Assembly: GCA_937877535.1 (NCBI GenBank)
Contig: CALFJF010000040.1
Span: 1 to 24,289 of the forward strand
Reading direction: 5' to 3'
DNA length: 24,289 nucleotides
DNA from: an uncultured Treponema sp.
GTDB taxonomy: Bacteria; Spirochaetota; Spirochaetia; Treponematales; Treponemataceae
The translations under genes were made by a program, and so were the position numbers. Position 1 is the first letter of the stretch. Each line of letters opens with the position of its first letter. Below, piece after piece: positions 22,047 to 24,289 of this stretch. Under the pieces are notes generated by a model, which saw only the letters and a list, made by a program, of their open reading frames with translations, had not been told where the DNA came from and ran no database searches.

Positions 22047-23834
22047 ATGCAAAACGAAAAAATTCAGAAAATCTGCAAAATCCTCGTCATCGCTTGCGCG
22101 GCAGTCGGAATTGCCTCGCTTGTGATGTTTATCCCTGCGGTAAGGAATTTCATCATCGACTTGGGGGAGTTGTATGTCGGTCGCCAGCTCACGCGCGAAG
22201 TGTGGCATGGGCGGCTTATTAAGTGGGAATCTCTGTTTCTTACTTCACTGATTTTATTTTGCGTATGCGTTGTATTTTTTCCTCGCATTATGATTTGGGG
22301 AAATTCGAGTATTCGGGAGAAAAAACTGTGCGATTTCTTAAAAATTCCAAATTTTCTGCCACTCGTTGCATTGTCAACATTCGTGTATTTTATCGGTATC
22401 ATTGCCATTGTCCGCGCGAATTTTTATTACATTGACGATTTGGGGCGAAGTGTGGATGGGTATCATGGTTGGAAAAATTTTTCTCGGTATCTATCAGATT
22501 TTCTGTCAACCTTCATTCATTGCGGACTTTATCTGACTGACATTTCCCCACTTCCGCAAATTATTGCCGTTATCATCTGTGGAATTTCCTCAGTGATTGT
22601 TGTTGCACTTATGTCAGAGAATCGTAGTCTTTCTGTGCAGAAACTGATTGCCGCACTTCCAATCGGACTTTCACCCTACTTTTTGGAGTGCCTTTCGTAT
22701 AAATATGACTCGCCATATATGGCACTTTCCGTCCTCGTTTCTATCGCTCCATTTTTGTTCTTGCCTTCCCAGTCGGAGCGATTTAAGAAAAATGAAATGA
22801 AAGAAAACCTTGCAAATTTTGCGCCGTTTGTCATCGCTTCCTTTTTGGGGATTTTGGCAATGTGTATGCTTTATCAGGCTTCGTCAGGAATTTATCCGAT
22901 GATTGCTCTTCTGCTCGTTTTAAAGCGATGGAACAAAAAGAAACCGTTTATGTTTTTTCTTGCTTCTTCCGTATTCGCGTATTTTTTTGCGCTTCTTTTC
23001 TTCAAACTTTTTGTGATGACACCTACCAGCACTTATGTGTCAAATGAAATTCCCGCTTTGCCCGCGCTGATTCCGCACGGAATAAAAAATCTTGCAGCTT
23101 ATTTTTCACTGGTCTGGTCGGATTATAAAAAAATGTGGCTCATTTTACATGGAATAATTTTTGTCCTCTTTGTTCTGACGAGCAGTTTTCAAAGTAGCCG
23201 AAAGAAAAAAATCTCTTTGCCCGTTAATGCGTTTCTTTCGCTCGTAATTTTGTCGCTTTCTTTCGGGATGTATCCTATTCTTTCGACTCCGCTTTTTGCG
23301 CCCCGCGCGCTGTATGGATTTGGCGTATTGTTCGGACTTCTTTCTGTTGAAGTGATAGGGAATTCTCGGTCTTGGTATGCAAAAATCCCATCTTTTGCAA
23401 TAAGTTGGATTTTCCTTGTATTCGCATTCACTTACGGGAACGCGCTTTCTGAACAAAAACGCTACACTGATTTTAGAATCCAGTTGGTTTTGCAAGATTT
23501 GAACGACATTGACGCTTTCGCAAATTCAAGCACAAAAAATGTCCGATTAGACGGCAACATCGGAAAATCACCCGTAATCGAAAATCAACCGAAAAACTAT
23601 CAAATGCTAACAAGGCTTGTGCCAAGTACATTCGGCGGAAATGAGTGGATGTGGAATCAGAAATATTTTTATTCGTATTTTTCGCTCAGAAACATCAATC
23701 CGATATTGGGATATGAAGAGGATAAAAAAGACAACCCTGTGGACTTGCGAAAACTCAATTTGCCTATTTTAAAAGACTCAATGTATCACACGATACGAGG
23801 CGACGGTGAAAATTTTCTGATTGAGTTAAAGTAA
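22047..23834 (+). CDS. GtrII-type membrane glucosyltransferase
   Basis: A 595-residue polytopic membrane protein with about ten or more hydrophobic helices and a long periplasmic C-terminal part (about 470-595). NFYYIDDLGRSVDGYHGW (125-142), followed by a hydrophobic stretch and by SPYFLECLSYKYDSPYMALS around 210, matches the GtrII glucosyl transferase family, which moves the sugar from undecaprenyl phosphate onto O-antigen-like chains outside the inner membrane. It fills the third role (Gtr serotype-specific transferase) of the GtrA-GtrB-Gtr type cassette. GGAAGG lies 6 nt before the ATG. It is AT-richer than the GtrA and GtrB genes (25/60 G+C at 22441-22500). The acceptor glycan is unknown, and many treponemes lack classical LPS. 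Confidence 0.85.
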   Translation: MQNEKIQKICKILVIACAAVGIASLVMFIPAVRNFIIDLGELYVGRQLTREVWHGRLIKWESLFLTSLILFCVCVVFFPRIMIWGNSSIREKKLCDFLKIPNFLPLVALSTFVYFIGIIAIVRANFYYIDDLGRSVDGYHGWKNFSRYLSDFLSTFIHCGLYLTDISPLPQIIAVIICGISSVIVVALMSENRSLSVQKLIAALPIGLSPYFLECLSYKYDSPYMALSVLVSIAPFLFLPSQSERFKKNEMKENLANFAPFVIASFLGILAMCMLYQASSGIYPMIALLLVLKRWNKKKPFMFFLASSVFAYFFALLFFKLFVMTPTSTYVSNEIPALPALIPHGIKNLAAYFSLVWSDYKKMWLILHGIIFVLFVLTSSFQSSRKKKISLPVNAFLSLVILSLSFGMYPILSTPLFAPRALYGFGVLFGLLSVEVIGNSRSWYAKIPSFAISWIFLVFAFTYGNALSEQKRYTDFRIQLVLQDLNDIDAFANSSTKNVRLDGNIGKSPVIENQPKNYQMLTRLVPSTFGGNEWMWNQKYFYSYFSLRNINPILGYEEDKKDNPVDLRKLNLPILKDSMYHTIRGDGENFLIELK

Positions 23835-23880
23835 ATGTGAAGGTCGTCAGACCTGAACAAATCCGATTGTAAGCATATCT

Positions 23881-24000
23881 CTATTGCGAATTTATCCAAA
23901 ATCGGTAAAAATTCGCAATAGTAATGAGAATTTATCCAAAATAAGGAAATTTTCTAAATACTATTGAGAATTTTTCCAAACTAAGGTAAAATTCTCAATA
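23881..24000 (+). repeat. Three tandem 40-bp palindromic repeats
   Basis: Units start at 23881, 23921 and 23961. Each runs from a CTATTG-like start through GAATTT, TCCAAA and GG to an AAATTC-like right arm ending in ATA. In unit 1 a 13-bp perfect hairpin joins 23881-23893 with 23909-23921; in unit 3 another joins 23962-23974 with 23988-24000. Unit 2 is degraded. The stems differ by a paired change, GCGAA/TTCGC against GAGAA/TTCTC, so pairing is conserved. The array ends on the first base of the ATPase start codon. The preceding gap (23835-23880) has a 5-bp hairpin at 23851-23864 only. Confidence 0.8.
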
Positions 24001-24289
24001 TGGTAACACGAGAACTGTATGTGCAGGATGTGCGCGGATTTTATGAAAGCGATTTAATCAAGGTTTTTACGGGGGTGCGGCGGTGCGGAAAATCCATCAT
24101 AATGGAGCAGGTTGCGCAGGAGATTCGCCAAAAATCTGACAACATCGTGTATCTTGACTTTGACGACAGGGCCGTCACCGCTGCAATCCAGACATGGGAG
24201 CATATCGTTTCTTATGTGAACGAAAACCGCAAGGACGGGCTTTGCTATGTTTTCTTGGACGAAGTGCAGGAAATAGACGGCTGGCAGTT
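24000..24289 (+). CDS. 5' part of an AAA ATPase (DUF4143 type), runs off the window
   Basis: Ninety-six codons of an AAA_14/DUF4143-type ATPase from the ATG at 24000. Seen are a GVRRCGKS Walker A loop at about 24-31, LDFDD strand and a Walker B stretch VFLDEVQEIDGW near 83-94, both matching the family. These proteins are common, poorly understood ATPases, often in variable regions. No Shine-Dalgarno is visible; the upstream sequence is a palindromic repeat array instead, whose last arm overlaps the start codon. Third-position use is moderate in GC. The C-terminal DUF4143 part lies outside the window. Confidence 0.85.
   Translation, partial: MVTRELYVQDVRGFYESDLIKVFTGVRRCGKSIIMEQVAQEIRQKSDNIVYLDFDDRAVTAAIQTWEHIVSYVNENRKDGLCYVFLDEVQEIDGWQ

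Noticed and set aside
23851..23864. Terminator after the GtrII-type gene
   Set aside because: The hairpin has only 5 bp (AGGTC/GACCT) and no T run follows.
23881..24000. A short CRISPR array
   Set aside because: The three 40-bp units are contiguous with no spacers, each is a palindrome, and no cas gene is near.

Overview
The window looks like chromosomal DNA of a spirochaete, most likely a Treponema. This is inferred from exported proteins with loose lipoproteins-type signals, a cheR-cheB pair, HD-GYP signalling, a family 1 pectate lyase as in pectin-using treponemes, and a coding style of moderate GC. No rRNA, tRNA, CRISPR array or transposase gene was seen. Twenty-nine protein genes are supported, including one cut off at each end of the window.

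Left part (1-6457). The 5' end of a gene leaves on the minus strand. Next comes a minus-strand metal-resistance unit: an SmtB/CadC-type zinc sensor and a Zn/Cd/Pb-exporting P1B ATPase, with a near-consensus promoter and two operator-like inverted repeats in front. Upstream, still on the minus strand, are a secreted pectate lyase overlapping uppP by 4 bp, and an exported protein of unknown function. A 48-residue basic protein and a coiled-coil protein follow on the plus strand, separated by a long hairpin.

Middle (6504-18081). gatB and a poly-Asp lipoprotein gene form a clearly GC-richer island, with a dispersed palindromic element and a bidirectional terminator between them. cheR-cheB (chemoreceptor methylation and demethylation) follows. 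A minus-strand group holds a polyprenyl synthase, a TPR protein, an RseC-like membrane protein and a small exported protein. On the plus strand come a Holliday-junction-resolvase-like endonuclease, a small membrane protein, rplM-rpsI-recX behind a good promoter, and a two-gene unit of an excisionase-type HTH/receiver fusion plus an exported SPOR-domain protein.

Right part (18078-24289). A minus-strand pair, an XRE repressor-like protein and a membrane HD-GYP phosphodiesterase, diverges from a plus-strand surface-glycosylation cassette: GtrA-type flippase, GtrB-type polyprenyl-phosphate glycosyltransferase, SAM methyltransferase and GtrII-type membrane glucosyltransferase. The methyltransferase reads through a run of ten G, where loss or gain of one G truncates the protein; this is a strong candidate phase-variable switch. 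The divergent promoter region carries a 20-bp near-perfect palindrome and a 14-bp repeat that are natural operator candidates for the XRE protein. Together these suggest a regulated, possibly phase-variable, O-antigen-like glucosylation/methylation system, and this is the most interesting part of the window. The window ends in an AAA ATPase (DUF4143 type) whose start codon abuts three 40-bp tandem palindromic repeats with a compensating base change in the stem.
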